From: Nelumbo lutea
Taxonomy: Eukaryota; Streptophyta; Magnoliopsida; Proteales; Nelumbonaceae
NCBI GenBank assembly: GCA_022828595.1
Contig: JAKGHH010000003.1
Span: 10,602,934 to 10,666,933 of the forward strand
Reading direction: 5' to 3'
DNA length: 64,000 nucleotides
The notes under the pieces were generated by a model, which ran no database searches, was not told where the DNA came from, and saw nothing but the letters and a program-made list of their open reading frames with translations. Positions 38,818 through 51,200 of this stretch are shown here, one piece after another. Positions within the stretch are counted from its first letter, which is position 1; the number at the start of each line of letters is the position of its first letter. The translations under genes and the position numbers were made by a program.

Positions 38818-40672
38818 GCTTAAATCCCTTAAACTACCCCTACTGTCCACAAAATTGACAAACTGTACCCTTACTATTTACATATTGTCTTACGCTACTC
38901 TTAAGTTTTCTGACAATTGTCCAAAACCTCCCTTGCCGTTAATTTTCCATCACACTCCGTTCACATGTGACATCATATGAGTGGTATTTTTTTAATTCCT
39001 AAAGTACCCTTATTGTTCACCACTGTTGTTGGAAGTTGCAGCGGTGGTGGTGATTTTGGTATCGTCGTCTGCAACGGCGGCCACTGCAACTTCCAAACGG
39101 CAAAAGTTTGGTGAGAAGGAGGTGAAGAATGAATTGGGCCGGAAAGCCATCACAACTCATGGCTCCCATCTTCATACACCTCTTTCTCGAATTAGTTGCT
39201 CATCTTCTGTTCTTAAAACACGGAAGCAACAAATCTACTATGAGAAAAATTGGGAAAAATTGGAAATTAAAATCTACCAACAAATCTATCGATATCGAAC
39301 TGTCTACCTCCCTATGCAGCTTGTACTACAAGAATCCACTCTTCTTATAAAATGTCCAACATATCTCATCAGTGATCACCGCCACCGGCAACATTGGAGT
39401 TTAGCGACGGAGAACCCCCCAGGTAATTAAAACCATACTCTTGTTCCTTTTTCTCTGTTTTGCTCTCAATCAACATCATCACCATGCCCAGTCTTCTTTC
39501 TTTCAGTTGTGTTTTCAGATAGGGGGAGAGTTCAATTTGGGTGCAGAGGACCATTTCCATTCAAGATGCCGGAATCCAGTGTCGACGGTCCCAAATTTGG
39601 ATAACCACCAGCTGCCTTCTCACACTCTTCCCCCTCCTTTATCTTATCCTAGTGACCCAGAAGATGCCTCTTCTGTGTCGTTATCAGCTAGTAATCATGA
39701 CAGCATTACTCTAACTCAAAAGGTTCATATTTCTCTCTCTCCACTTAAAACGATCAACAAGAACAAGAAAAAATAAACAAAAGCCTTCCTTTCTCTTTTT
39801 TCTGTTGCCTTCTCTACTCCTCTTCCCCCTCCTTCAAGTTCCAACAGAGATGAATTAATTTGTAACCGTTGAAAAATTCTCCCTTCTACCTCTTAGAACT
39901 TGAGCCTGCAATACTGATAAGGATGAAAGGAAGAGAAGCATATGTGCAGTAGGAAAAGGTCTCCTCCCCTGGTGGTTCAGACATCAAATTCAAGAGAAAT
40001 ATTTCCCCTTATGCTGATCTTTTTTGTGGTTCGATTTGCTCTGCTAACCTGGTGGTGTGACGAAGTTGCAAGTGATTCAACCTAATTAAATTTGTTGCTT
40101 TGATTCTCAGTTCGGAGGGGGTTCAAGAAATTCAGTTCTCTACGACATTATAAAAGGTTCGTATTGGCAGTATTATATTATACATAAGAAATTTGCAGCC
40201 TTTTTAACAGTAAACCCTCTGATCTGGTGCATATGGGTCGGCTGCAATCCAAGTTGGACGCTGGGTTTTGCATGAATGGACAAGAAACATGGAAAATGAC
40301 TTTTAGTTGAGTTATTCACGTAGGCGGTGTTTGGCATATCTGGGTTTTGCATGAATAGACAAAATACGTATTCGTTGATTCATCTCGTCGGCAGCTGCAG
40401 TGAGGCAGGTTTGAGTCTCATATCAAATATGGTTTTGGGTTTTGGAAGTTGCATTTGGGAAAAATTAGAAATCATGGGTTTTCATCAGTTGGGTTTTATT
40501 TTGTAAATTTGATGAATATTAAAGGGCAAATTCAATGTTTTGTTTTCTTCGTTAGTATTTACCGGTGTGTCAATTGTCAGAAAACTTAAGGATAGTGTAA
40601 GTCAATATATAAACAGTAAGGGTACAGTTTGTCAAATTCGCGAACAATAGGGGTAGTTTAAGAGATTTACCC
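38818..40672. mobile_element. 1.86-kb Mutator-like element, candidate Pack-MULE
   Basis: Inverted ends of about 105 bases share TTAAACTACCCCTA, TTGACAAACTGTACCCTTAC and TTAAGTTTTCTGACAATTG. The flanks are an exact 9-base duplication TTATTTTAA (38809-38817 and 40673-40681), diagnostic for Mutator-type insertion. No MURA transposase is visible. The interior contains an exon-like block at 39515-39720 (open frame with VSTVPNLDNHQLPSHTLPPP) bounded by AG and GT, and a small inverted motif (GGAAGTTGCAG / CTGCAACTTCC) near 39031-39096. Confidence 0.8.
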
Positions 40673-41345
40673 TTATTTTAATATTCCTTCAATCTCTTGA
40701 CACAGTCTGGTCCAGTCTTTAATTTCCTCATTGATAGCACCAATTTATTTTGCCACCTATTTAGAACCATTAGCCCACAGTATAGGCTTTACTGGCCTTG
40801 CCACAACTATTTTATCCCTTCAAGCAATTTCAGCTTCCATCACATTCACCGAGGTAGTATTAGTCTTTGTCACAGCGACTTCCTTCAGTTCTCTTTTCTC
40901 CATTACAGTTTTTCTGGATTCAGCCTCTAACTTGGAATACTCCTGTATGGCCTTAGCCATTTGCAACCACCCTGAAGCTTCCCCTCCTTCTCGAAGGCAA
41001 GTGTATTGTTTCAGGCCTTTCCCATAATGCTCGTACACACCAATGAAACGACCTTTTCTATTCTCCTTCCTCTCCGCAAAATATTTCCTGCCTTCCTCAA
41101 GGTGGCAGTGCTTCCAGGTTTGCCCTGGTTCTGCTTGTCTTGCTCCTTCTAGTATCTTCATAAACCAATCAACAGCCTTACCTACTAGAATCATCAAAGC
41201 TTTCCTCAACTCTACTATCTTCAAAGCTGCAGCTCTTCTTGTCCATACTTCCTCCAGAACAAACGTATTTGCCTCTGTCTTCAGTATTCTTCTCCATTTT
41301 CTTACCGGTTTAAACTTACTTCTATTGTCTCTCAAGCTCAGAAAA

Positions 41346-41878
41346 GGCCAGGATAATCTCTTGAATAGAGGTGTGGGAATTGATTCTTTAGAATGTGTAC
41401 TTTGTAACAGGGCGGATGAATCAGTTGATCACCTGTGATTGCATTGTAATTTCTCTTCTGGTGTCTGGGAGGAAGTCTACAGGCTGTTAGTTTTCAAGGG
41501 TTGTTACCTAGTGTCGGTGGAAAGCTTCTTAAAAGGGTGGAGGAAAGGCTATCTGGAAAATAATTCCTGGAGCAGTGTTTTGGACTTTATGGCAAGAGAG
41601 GAACTCTAGAATTTTTCAGAATAAAGGCAGCCAAGTAGAGGATGTATGGCAAAAAAATGTGCGCAAATTGTTTTCTTGGTCATCAGCTCAGTTTAACTTG
41701 AGCAGATCAGTTTACAGCTCCCTTTTTGAATATGTATATCTTTTTGTAATAGGCTAATAGCGAATGGGATGGTGGTATAGTTTTTGTTTTGTACTCCGTG
41801 TACAACCTCTAGTTATACAGGGTTTTTTCTTTCTGTTTTAATGAAATCATACTTTACCTCTTCTCTTGAAAAAAAAGA
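41346..41878 (+). mobile_element. 5'-truncated LINE, 3' end
   Basis: Starts within the zf-RVT region (NRGVGIDSLECVLCNRADES with CxxC, then DHL), continues with FWTLWQERNSRIFQNKG and WSSAQFN, and ends with TTTTAATGAAATCATACTTTACC and an A run at 41869-41876. One stop and frame changes are present. It abuts the 5' end of the minus-strand LINE, so the two elements meet head to head. Confidence 0.65.
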
Positions 41879-43127
41879 GCTCCTTGTGTGGTCACATAAG
41901 AACAGAGCATGGATTAAAGTCTTGTCATTTTTATCAAAGATTTTACATAATAGGTTATCAATTTGTTTTTCTTTTGTAGAGATTTGAGCTTACAGCATTG
42001 GCATCTGCATTTCCCAACAAAGTTGTTAACTTTCGGCTCAGGAAGAGACCAAATGGTACTCCAGAGCTTCTTATCTGTTGTCATCACACCCCTTAGAGGA
42101 TCTACAACTTGAGATTCCTTTGCTAAGAAGTATGCTGACCAGACAGAGAACCTGCCTTTTGGGTGTGGAGCTCACACCAGCCAAGATTTTCTGGATCAAA
42201 AATTTCTTAAACTCTGTTGACAAGATTTTCATTGCCACCACAATAAAAGCCTCTGCCAGTTGCTAATTTTCTCTTCTACCCGATCAACATTGATATTCAA
42301 ATATACGGTAGCAGTGGCAAGAGCGTCTGCCCACGGCCCACATTTTCCGTCTTCTTATTTGCACCCTTGTGTACATTCTAACCAGTAACCACACGGTAGC
42401 ACTGGCCAAGTGGCCAGAGCGTATGCCCAGTAAACTTCCCATCCCATTCACGTGCACCTTGTCTGGAAGCAGAAATTTTCCCAATTGAACTGAATTAATT
42501 ATTGGCCAAGAAAGGATCTAATAGTAGTATGTTAGCTCTCAACCTATAATCAGTATGTTGATTATTTGGAAATGGGTTTGCTAGCCGGGTCGTTTAGTAA
42601 ACTCTAACTCGAACATCGCAAGAAATCTTCCACTTGCAAGTTAGCCTGAAGCTCGAAAGGAATCACTTGAGACACATTAGATTAGATATGTTCAAGCATC
42701 CCAAACCGAGAATGGCAGTCGAAAAGGCCCGATTTTCAGAAATGTTTACTTAGTCAAGCGTACCCTACATGTATTAATGTGTGTTGTAACCAATAATAAT
42801 TGGGATTGTTTAAGCTTGTTTTGATGTGATTGATAACAGAAAAAAAAAAAAAAAAGATGTGAAATAGCAAAGATAACGTTAGTTCATACTTAAAAGAACG
42901 TCGTTTCATATTCAATATAAAAACAATGTTCTATAAAATAACTTTAGATGAAAAGGTTTGAATATCTGTTACTAGTTGGGTGGTAAAACTCCTATACAAG
43001 ATGGTGCATGGACTGAGGTGGACAAGAGATTAATATGTGCCTGATCCAAAGGGTCCTCTACCTGATGGACAATCTGAATTGGCCAATGGTTTGTCCTTGC
43101 GACGAACAGGTGGACTCATGTCCTACG
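41879..43127. other. Intergenic between LINE and hAT-like element
   Basis: At 42300-42440 two imperfect copies of a GGGCATACGCTCTGGCCACT-like phrase (reverse strand) occur. The open frame at 42078-42266 is not recognised. A poly(A) run at 42840-42855 has no nearby LINE motif. No gene is supported. Confidence 0.4.
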
Positions 43128-43803
43128 TAGGGATGCAAACAGATCGGATCGGATTGGATCCGAATCAGGATATATCTGAATCCGATCCGATACTTTTAAG
43201 AGCCAATCTGATTCGATTGGATCTCACAAGTATTGTTTTGAATTCGAATCCAATGAAGAAGTTGGGTTTTTGGATATGATCCGATCTGATTTAGATTTCT
43301 TAAAAATTAATAAATTATTAAAAGAAAAACAAAATATAATAATTTAGAAAAATAAAAACAAAATCAAAAAATACATGTATCTTTTCAACTATTTTTAACG
43401 TATATATACATATTTTTATAAAAGAAATAATTAATATAACAAATTTACAAAAATGTAATATAAATAATATATTTATAAATAAATAAATAACATATATATC
43501 AGATCGAATAGGGGTGATTTGAATCCGATCCAATTTCTGAACGGATTGGATTCGAATCAGGGTATATTCAAATCCAATCAAAAAGTTGGATATTTGGATC
43601 TGGTCCGATCCGATTTGTTTTCTTTAAATTTTATAAATTATTAAAAGAAAAATAAGATATATCAATTTAAATAAAGAAAAACAAAAAATACAAGTTTTTT
43701 AATTATTTTCATCATATATATACATGTTTTTATAAAAAATAAATAATATAACAAATTTATAAAAATACAATATAAATAATATATTTATAAATAAATAAAT
43801 AAT

Positions 43804-43879
<76 letters not shown>

Positions 43880-44088
43880 CATATATATTGGATAGGGGAT
43901 AATCTGAATTTGGTCCGATTTCTGATTGGATCCTATTATCCGATCTAAAGATCCAAACTAAGGTGATCTGAACTTGACCAAATAGGATCGGATCAAATCA
44001 TGATCCGATTCATTTGCACTCCTACAAGAGAAATCCAAATCCGACAAAATAGAATTGGATCTCAAATCCCGATCCATTTGCACCTCTA
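43128..44088. mobile_element. hAT-like element with internal duplication
   Basis: Left end TAGGGATGCAAACAGATCGG; right end, inverted, TAGAGGTGCAAATGGATCGG. Flanks GTCCTACG and GTCCCACC match at 6 of 8 bases, an aged 8-base duplication as for hAT elements. A second right-end-like sequence (TTTGCACTCCTAC) sits inside at about 44012-44024. Much of the element is a tandem pair of AT-rich units (about 43262-43500 and 43612-43805) separated by CCGATCC-rich sequence. Confidence 0.55.
43808..43878. repeat. TA microsatellite (about 35 units)
   Basis: Uninterrupted TA run inside the hAT-like element; likely to vary in length and to be hard to sequence exactly. Confidence 0.9.
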
Positions 44089-45217
44089 GTCCCACCCTCG
44101 TATAATAATCCACCAGTTAAAATGCCCCAAAACCATATATTGGATTTTAACTATTTAATTATCCTAATGTGTTTAGGAGATTGAAGAAAATATCTTGTCT
44201 CAAGAAAGGTTCAAAATTTTGTCACCTATCAACCGATATATATTGTATTGGTAGGTCACTGACGCAAAATACAGGCGTTTCGGGCATTAGACCTATTTCA
44301 GTGGGTAGACAGACGTAAAACCTACCCCCTGACCTATTTTTGAAAAACAAAACCAAAAAAAAAAAAGGGTAAGCACATGATACTACTGATACACCCCTTG
44401 CACCTTATCAGGATATCTATTAATGCTTTGAACCTTGGTCTCAACTCAAGGGAAGTTGATAAACCGAATATAACCCAGGCAAGCAGGAGTTCCAAAGACT
44501 TGGAGTGAACATGGATTGACCATGGATGAATTGTTTCCGTTTGAAGATTGTTTATGTTCTCAATTTTTCCAATTTGAATCCTAATGCTCAGTTTGGTAAG
44601 AGTACAAATACAAATATTTACAGTGCAAAACATGTATTTTGTATTTCTAAACCTTGTTTCTTGATGCCGCCTATGTTAGAAACAAGTGGTTCAAAACTGT
44701 AAAACCAACACATTTGTATGTCACATAATATGAAAATAGCAGCACATCATGAAAAACTTGGGGGTATCATTGTAATATGCCAAAATGCTTACATATATAG
44801 TCAGTTGGGGTTTTAATGGTTTGGAATAAATAACCAAACCAATTCCAATACACTTATTAGGAAATGCATTATGAGCCCCAGACCCTATATAATTATGTCA
44901 GCTCTTCAATGGGTCTGCACATCCCATCGAGGCATTGACAGGCCTAAGAAGAAGAAAATCCTGGCTCGGCCTATTACAACTTCAGATTAAACTCCATCCA
45001 TTAGTTCAAATGAAAACCATATAAAAGGTGTCCACAAACAAATGTCTAAATTCATCATAGCTCAAGCTCGGTTTTGAGGAACAAAAAGCGCAACTCTTTT
45101 ACTCAATATCAAGGGTCAGTACAACATTAGCATATGATTGGCAAAACTTTCTTTAAATTTTCTTTGTGGGCCTGACTTTAGAACCCAGAAAACACAAGGC
45201 TGTATTGAAAGGAGGAT
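44089..45217. other. 3' flank of SIS3 with one interspersed repeat
   Basis: Contains the second copy of the TTCAAAAT repeat (44205-44438) and then plain AT-rich sequence leading into the SIS3 3' UTR. No gene is seen. Confidence 0.45.
44205..44438. repeat. Interspersed repeat, copy 2 of 2 (TTCAAAAT ends)
   Basis: Starts AAAGGTTCAAAATTTTG and ends GCTTTGAACCTTGG, with GCGTTTCGGGCATTAGACCTATTT and GTGGGTAGACAGACG inside; these parallel the repeat at 6385-6633. Confidence 0.5.
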
Positions 45218-48200
45218 TTAAAAGTGAGGTTGGGGTGAATGAACAGTGCATTCCATTGATGGTTCTGGGCCAGCTGGGACCTCTGTGCTAGAAGGATCCT
45301 GAATTACCACTGATAGTGCTCCATTTTCAGCACCTTCCAAGGCAATGGTGTCACTGCCTGCCACAGCATTCTCTGTGCGGATTGGGCGCAAAAGGCCGTG
45401 CAACCTCAGTAGATAGCTCTGGCCAGGAGGCTGAGCTCGCATATAGCGTGTTGTGGTCACAACACTAGCAGAGGCATGACCAGAATCAGGACGAAGGTTG
45501 GATAGAGCACTGAGATCGAGGTTAGGGAAGACAGAGCAACGGCAGCGCGGGCACTTCACATTCAGCCGAAGCCACTCGTCAATGCATTCCACATGGAAAT
45601 TGTGCGCACAAGGGAGTCCACGAACCTGCAACATTTCTATTTAAGGGACTTGGAGCTCAAGAGCCTTAATGTTCTAGAAGGAAGTTTGGTGTCAACAAAA
45701 TCCAGGTATTACAGTCATGTCCTTTTCTACAATTTACAAAATGGTCATCATATGATGCAACCCAAAAAAACAGCATTTTTATGGTAGAAAGCATGAAAAA
45801 GACTGCTTTAATGGTCCAGCGATACAAAAGTTGGTTAGAGAATTCTTGATGAATAGTTTTTTGCTTCTGCAAAAGGATCACCTATTGGATGGACCAGATC
45901 AACAAAAATGTCCACCATGGTTATTGCAGATATTAAGGAACAATCCAAATCAGAAAACACATGGTGCGTTAAACTATATTGCTGCGAAGAAAAAACCATC
46001 TCTATTGTTGAAGAAAAGAAAACAAAAAAAAAAATGAGAAGATTTTGTTCCAGATGATTCATCGGAATATTCTCAAAATATAAAAACAACGAGATGTTGA
46101 ATCATATGTTACAATCTCCATGGTATGGATGATAGGTCATATGGATGATGATAGTATAAAAAGGAACATTTACCTCATTCCCAACACGGAACTCTTCAAG
46201 GCAGATTGGACATTCACTGCAATCAGTTGGAACAGCCTTTAGCCTGAACTTGGGCAGTTCCTGAATGAGTGCCTCCACTGCTTCTCTCTGTGGAATCAAC
46301 AATAACAACCACGGACTCAGAATTGGCAATAAAAACAAATACAAATTTGGAACAAGAATTTAGGGCATCTTGTCAGAGTATTGTTTGCACTACATGAAAA
46401 GCTTAGGGCACACAATCTTGTCTCATGATTGACTAGCGATAAACATCAATTAGACAGATCAACCTGAACCAATCAAGCCAAGCTCAGACAAACTTTGGCA
46501 TGCTATGGCTTGGCTCGACTAAAATACTACTAGATTCAAGTTCGATTCGAACTCTATTTTCCAGTTTGAGCTCAATTCTATTAAATATTCAATGAGCTCA
46601 AGTTCAGCTCGAAAATGAATATATTTTATGTGAAAATATATTTTACATAAAAATATTCTCAAAATATCTATTATAAAAATATATTTTTAAGTCTATAATA
46701 TACATTAGTATCAATCTTAATTGAGCCAGGTTCATGAGCTCTCAAGCCGAACTTTTTATTGGTCGAGCGCAAGTTTGAATAACTAATCGAGCTTACCTTG
46801 AGATTTGAACTTGATTATAATCAAACTCGAATCAAGTCTAATCGAACTTGATCCTGAACTATTCGATTAGAACTCAATTCAATTGCAACCCTACCCTATT
46901 GTAAAGGGTGTGGAACAGGCCCTTGTTCTAAAAGGTAAATTCTAGGCCTCATTAGTGAGAGGATAACAATCAGAGTATCAGACTAGGATCAGGTCCATAA
47001 GGACCCAATCTGACCATGTAATATACTAATATCTTCAAAGAATATACCACTAGGGCTGCCAATGGGTCGGGTATGACCTGATGGACCCAAACTGATTGGA
47101 CCGGTTCTAGTTCCAGGTCCTGATCTAGTGTCCCAATTATTATCGGTTCGGAACCGGTTCCACCCAGTCCCAAACCGATTCAGACCTGAGCCAAGATATA
47201 TACATACAATATATAATATATTAAATAAAATATATATAATATACATAATGTATATAATATTTAGTATATATGTATATATTATTTATTATAATCAGGTCTG
47301 TCGGGTCAGACCCGATTGTCCTGAGAACCGATCCGTTTGGTTCTGGGTCTAAAGATTACAGACCTTATCGGATCAGGTTCGGTTCTGGGTCCACAATATT
47401 TCATGTCTGGTCGGTTCTGGTTCTAGCTGGTTCCAGACCAGACCCAACCCGTTGACAGCCCTATATGCCACTACCTTCCTAGGCTCTTTTGAATGACTTC
47501 ACTTCTAATCCTATCCTTTCTGGTTTTACCACTCATCCATCTCAATATACACACTTCTACCACACTCATTTTTTAGACATGTTTCTCAACTGCCCAACAT
47601 TCGGCTCCATACAACATAGCTGATCTTACCACTGTTTTATAAAATTTTCCTTTCAATATAAGTGGTATTCATCTATCACATAAGACTCTAGATGCACATG
47701 CACCCCTCCATTTTTCCCATGCCGCTGTAATTCTATGGGCAACGGGGTGGGTTCGAGCCAAGCCAAGCCAAATAAGCTATTCAAGCTCGGCTCACCAAGG
47801 TAGTACAAGGCTCGAGCTCGAGCTCGATTCAAGCTAGAACCTTGAGCTCGACCTTGGCTCGAGTCCAAAGCTCGTAAGCTCGAGCTCGACTTGAGAATTT
47901 TTTTTTTCTAAAAATAAAATATATATATATATAATATTTTTATTTGATATTTAAAAAAATTAAGAAATATAATAGTTAGTTATTATTATATATAAAAACA
48001 AAAATAGTATATATATATAATATTTTTATTATATATATATTATTTTCTATAATTTTATATTTATATTTATTTTCTATAATTTTATATTACTACTACTATT
48101 ATTATATATATGTGTATGTATGTATGTACGTATGTATGTATTTATGTATGTACCGTAGCTATTCGAACCGGCTCGCGAGCCTCATGACATGAGCTGAGCT

Positions 48201-51200
48201 TTATTAGGCTTGAGCTCGGCTCGTGGCCACCCCTAGGCAATATCCTCTTCAATCTCTCCCTTGTTATGAACTGTCAAACCAAAATCAGGACAGACCCAAT
48301 AAGTCCCATTAATAATAGGACTGATTCTGGGCTTGTTACTCACAGAACCTATAGGGTCATAGTTGGGATTGGATCCACCAATTTCCGTATAAGGTTAGGA
48401 CCGTGTCTACCTCGATGTAACCCAGACCCAACACATTGACAGGTCTAAATTGTGATGCATAAAGATGTTTGTTGGAAGCCACTATATCAGATTTAGCTCT
48501 GCCAGTATCAAAATGAGTTTCTGCAATAATTTGAAATCAGAGCCATTATGCTTTAAGTTTGAAATCAGCAGCACATAAAGTCTGGTAATAACTACCACAC
48601 CCAAAGTGATAACCATGGAAAAAAACAGCATGCCTGAGGTGCAGTTAAGTAAAGTCCAGGATGATATGCAGCAGTGTCTTGGCCCATCCCTCTCATCTCT
48701 TGACCAGCAGCTTCAAATGCCCAATCAGGTACTCGGATCATGTCAACCAAAACCTTAAATGAGGAGGAATGAAATTTCAATATAGTAATTTAAGCAAATA
48801 AATAAAAAGAAAGGACTAATGATCATTCTGTGATAGTTAAAATCAAATAAAGGTGTTTAAGTCTGGTATTCATCAAGTTGAAATTTAATTATGACAGTGC
48901 ATCTGGAGAGGAGCACCTTGCATTGATGTTCTGTATCATGTAGAATGCAAAAAATATGGTTATTAGAAGACCTTAATTGACCAGTTACTCAACTTTTAAG
49001 ATGGCCCACAATATCAAGGGAAACTTTAACTTAAATCAAAAGTGATGAATTTGGTGGCAGATGATTTGCTAATTCTGGAATTCTTGGTATGGTGATAGCG
49101 CTCCTTTGATACTTAGTTCTTCTTTCTTTGGAAGGGAGTTCTGATTTCCTTAAATTTTTTACACAGTTGCACACCCTCATTTATACATCATCTTTCTCAC
49201 ATTAATGCTACGCAATCTTTTTACCTTTTCCAAGGAGATATCTGGTAGGGGGTGTGCAACTTGGATGGAATTGGATTGACATCTATTAAATTTTGAAAGG
49301 GCATGAGACCAACTCAATGCAGTTGAAATTCTTCAATGAGGACAAAGTTCACTCTCCTTATAAGTAATTAAGAATCCAAACCAAGGAATTTGAAACCTTA
49401 CACCATATTCTGAAATTGGAATTCCTTGTTGAGCACGTTGCAAGTGTGCCTGCCTTCGGGTCAGCCACTGCAAAGTAAAATCAAACATTAGATTCCCACT
49501 AATTTTTCCTCCTCCATGATGCATGGGCTAAATCAGCTTCTTCTCATCACCATGCAAGTCTCATTAAAAAGAAAAAGAAGAGTAAATGGACTTTCAAGAG
49601 AAATAACCTGCTAAGCATAGTCTATTCAGTACTTTTTTTTTTATAAATCTATTCAGTACTTGTTTCTAAATAAGAATATTCTTATTTCTAGTATGTCTTA
49701 ATTTTTTTTTATTTTTAGCTTTCAGAACTTCATTAAATGTATAGAAAAATGAATATTTACAAGTATACAAAGTATTCCACAGAAGTTCAGGATAGCATCT
49801 GCCACAAAACCCAATTTGTTGTTATTTACATGCTTCCATACATGCAAATTGCCCCAAAACAGCTTCACTCTGTTCACCCCTTTCTGGCTAGCACATCAGC
49901 CAAACTATTTGCTGATCTTTGAATCCCAGAGAGAAGGGTTCCCATCTCCCTTGCAAGGCATCTAATCTCCCTCATAATGTGTCAATATTGCCATTGTCCT
50001 TCACTATTCTTTTTTATCCAACCTATCACCACCTTTGAGTCCCCATTTGTGAACTATTAGGTTTTTAATCCATCCATAATCTCCTAATCATGTAAGATGA
50101 CATTGTGCATGTATATTTCCATTCAAGCAAGGGTATGTCGCCACTAAAATTGAGAATATTTTTTAGCATATAGACATCAAACAAATTCCTTTCAATGGAT
50201 AATTGTCTACAAATTTCAGTATTTGTTTTCATTGATATTGATAACAAAATGTTTTTTTATGTAATACCAGAAAGATATAGGATTTGGTATAAGAATTTCT
50301 CTGAGTAAACATCAGCAGACAGAGAAGGGAGAACTAACCTTTCCAGTGGACATGCAAGCAATGCAGATGAGTCCACAGTAGCTGAAAAGCAACCATATAA
50401 GAAAACCCCATTTTTGGCCTTCTTCAGGCAACTGCAAGCATTTAAAAGAAATGGTTAATATAAAAAAAAAATCACATGAGAATTATTTTCTCCCAGAAAT
50501 AGGTACATAAATCGGTAACTTACACAGCCTCTTGCGCTTGTGAACCACAGAGTCCCAATCACAGTCCAAGCCCAAAGAAAAGGATAAAGCAACAGGGAAA
50601 GAATCGAAAGAACCACAATCCTTCCACAGAAGCGAGCATATCTTTGCTGCCAGCCAAAATCCCTGCATTATGTAAAACAGAGGAAGGAAGAAGGAACAAT
50701 CTTATTATATGTAATCCAGGCTTAATACATATTATAGAAGCAAATATGTTTATTGTGTGTGTGTATCTGGCTGACTAACTGACTACCTTGGAAAAACAGC
50801 AACAGCACCCTAGAAGATTTTTAAGCTTAATCAACTCTACTATTGTTTTTAAAGTGTACATTTATCTTTTTTTTTTTTTGACAAAAAAGAGGAACTATTA
50901 ACTTTTTTATAACTTGCTAAAGTTTTTTTTATTAATATTATAACTTGTTAAATTTTGTGGTGCAGACAAAGAGTTTGGAACTCTGTCTTTATCCAACAAC
51001 TTTTTAATCACTAACCATTCTTGCCCATCAGAAAATAAAATAAAATAGCGTATCTACATATATAGGAAGGCCTAATTATCAGTGCCAACGGAACAAGATC
51101 AGTCAACAATACAGAAATTTTGCTGGTAAACAAATTATATTCGCAGATAAAACTTCATGGAGATTCTCCATACTGACTCTTGTCACCCAAAACGATATCA

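Larger units (their letters stand above)
34596..41345 (-). mobile_element. Rearranged LINE-1-type element with two nested insertions
   Basis: The T run at 34596-34603 is its poly(A) tail on the minus strand. Right to left: an ORF1 start region (40820-41335, with AVDWFMKILEGARQAE and a GRFIGVYEHYG phrase), then the Mutator-like insertion, then the Harbinger-like MITE, then ORF1 remainder (37760-38380, SEKVVKPTEGISLRILGLPF), the endonuclease region (35590-36333: LLQESKLIDF, WAATPSWGTLGGIITLW, TSDHWPIALY) and the linker after it (35075-35573: RSRNRWLKEGDRDTNFF-like). The reverse-transcriptase core is missing; the sequence jumps to an RNase H end (34756-34962: SANTVADSLAKQG). Several stops and frameshifts are present, so it is dead. 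Confidence 0.75.

Noticed and set aside
39026..39430. 134-codon open frame at the start of the MULE interior
   Set aside because: Low-complexity Ala/Val/Thr start over an inverted motif, and no splice or homology support; kept only as part of the element.
42078..42266. 62-codon open frame and a longer opposite-strand frame near 42000-42260
   Set aside because: No recognisable motif and no start/splice context; could be LINE flank.
47690..48240. Glu-Leu-rich coding exon from the GAGCTCGAGCTCG stretch
   Set aside because: It is a repeat with inverted GGGGTGG ends and an aged 8-bp duplication inside a SIS3 intron.
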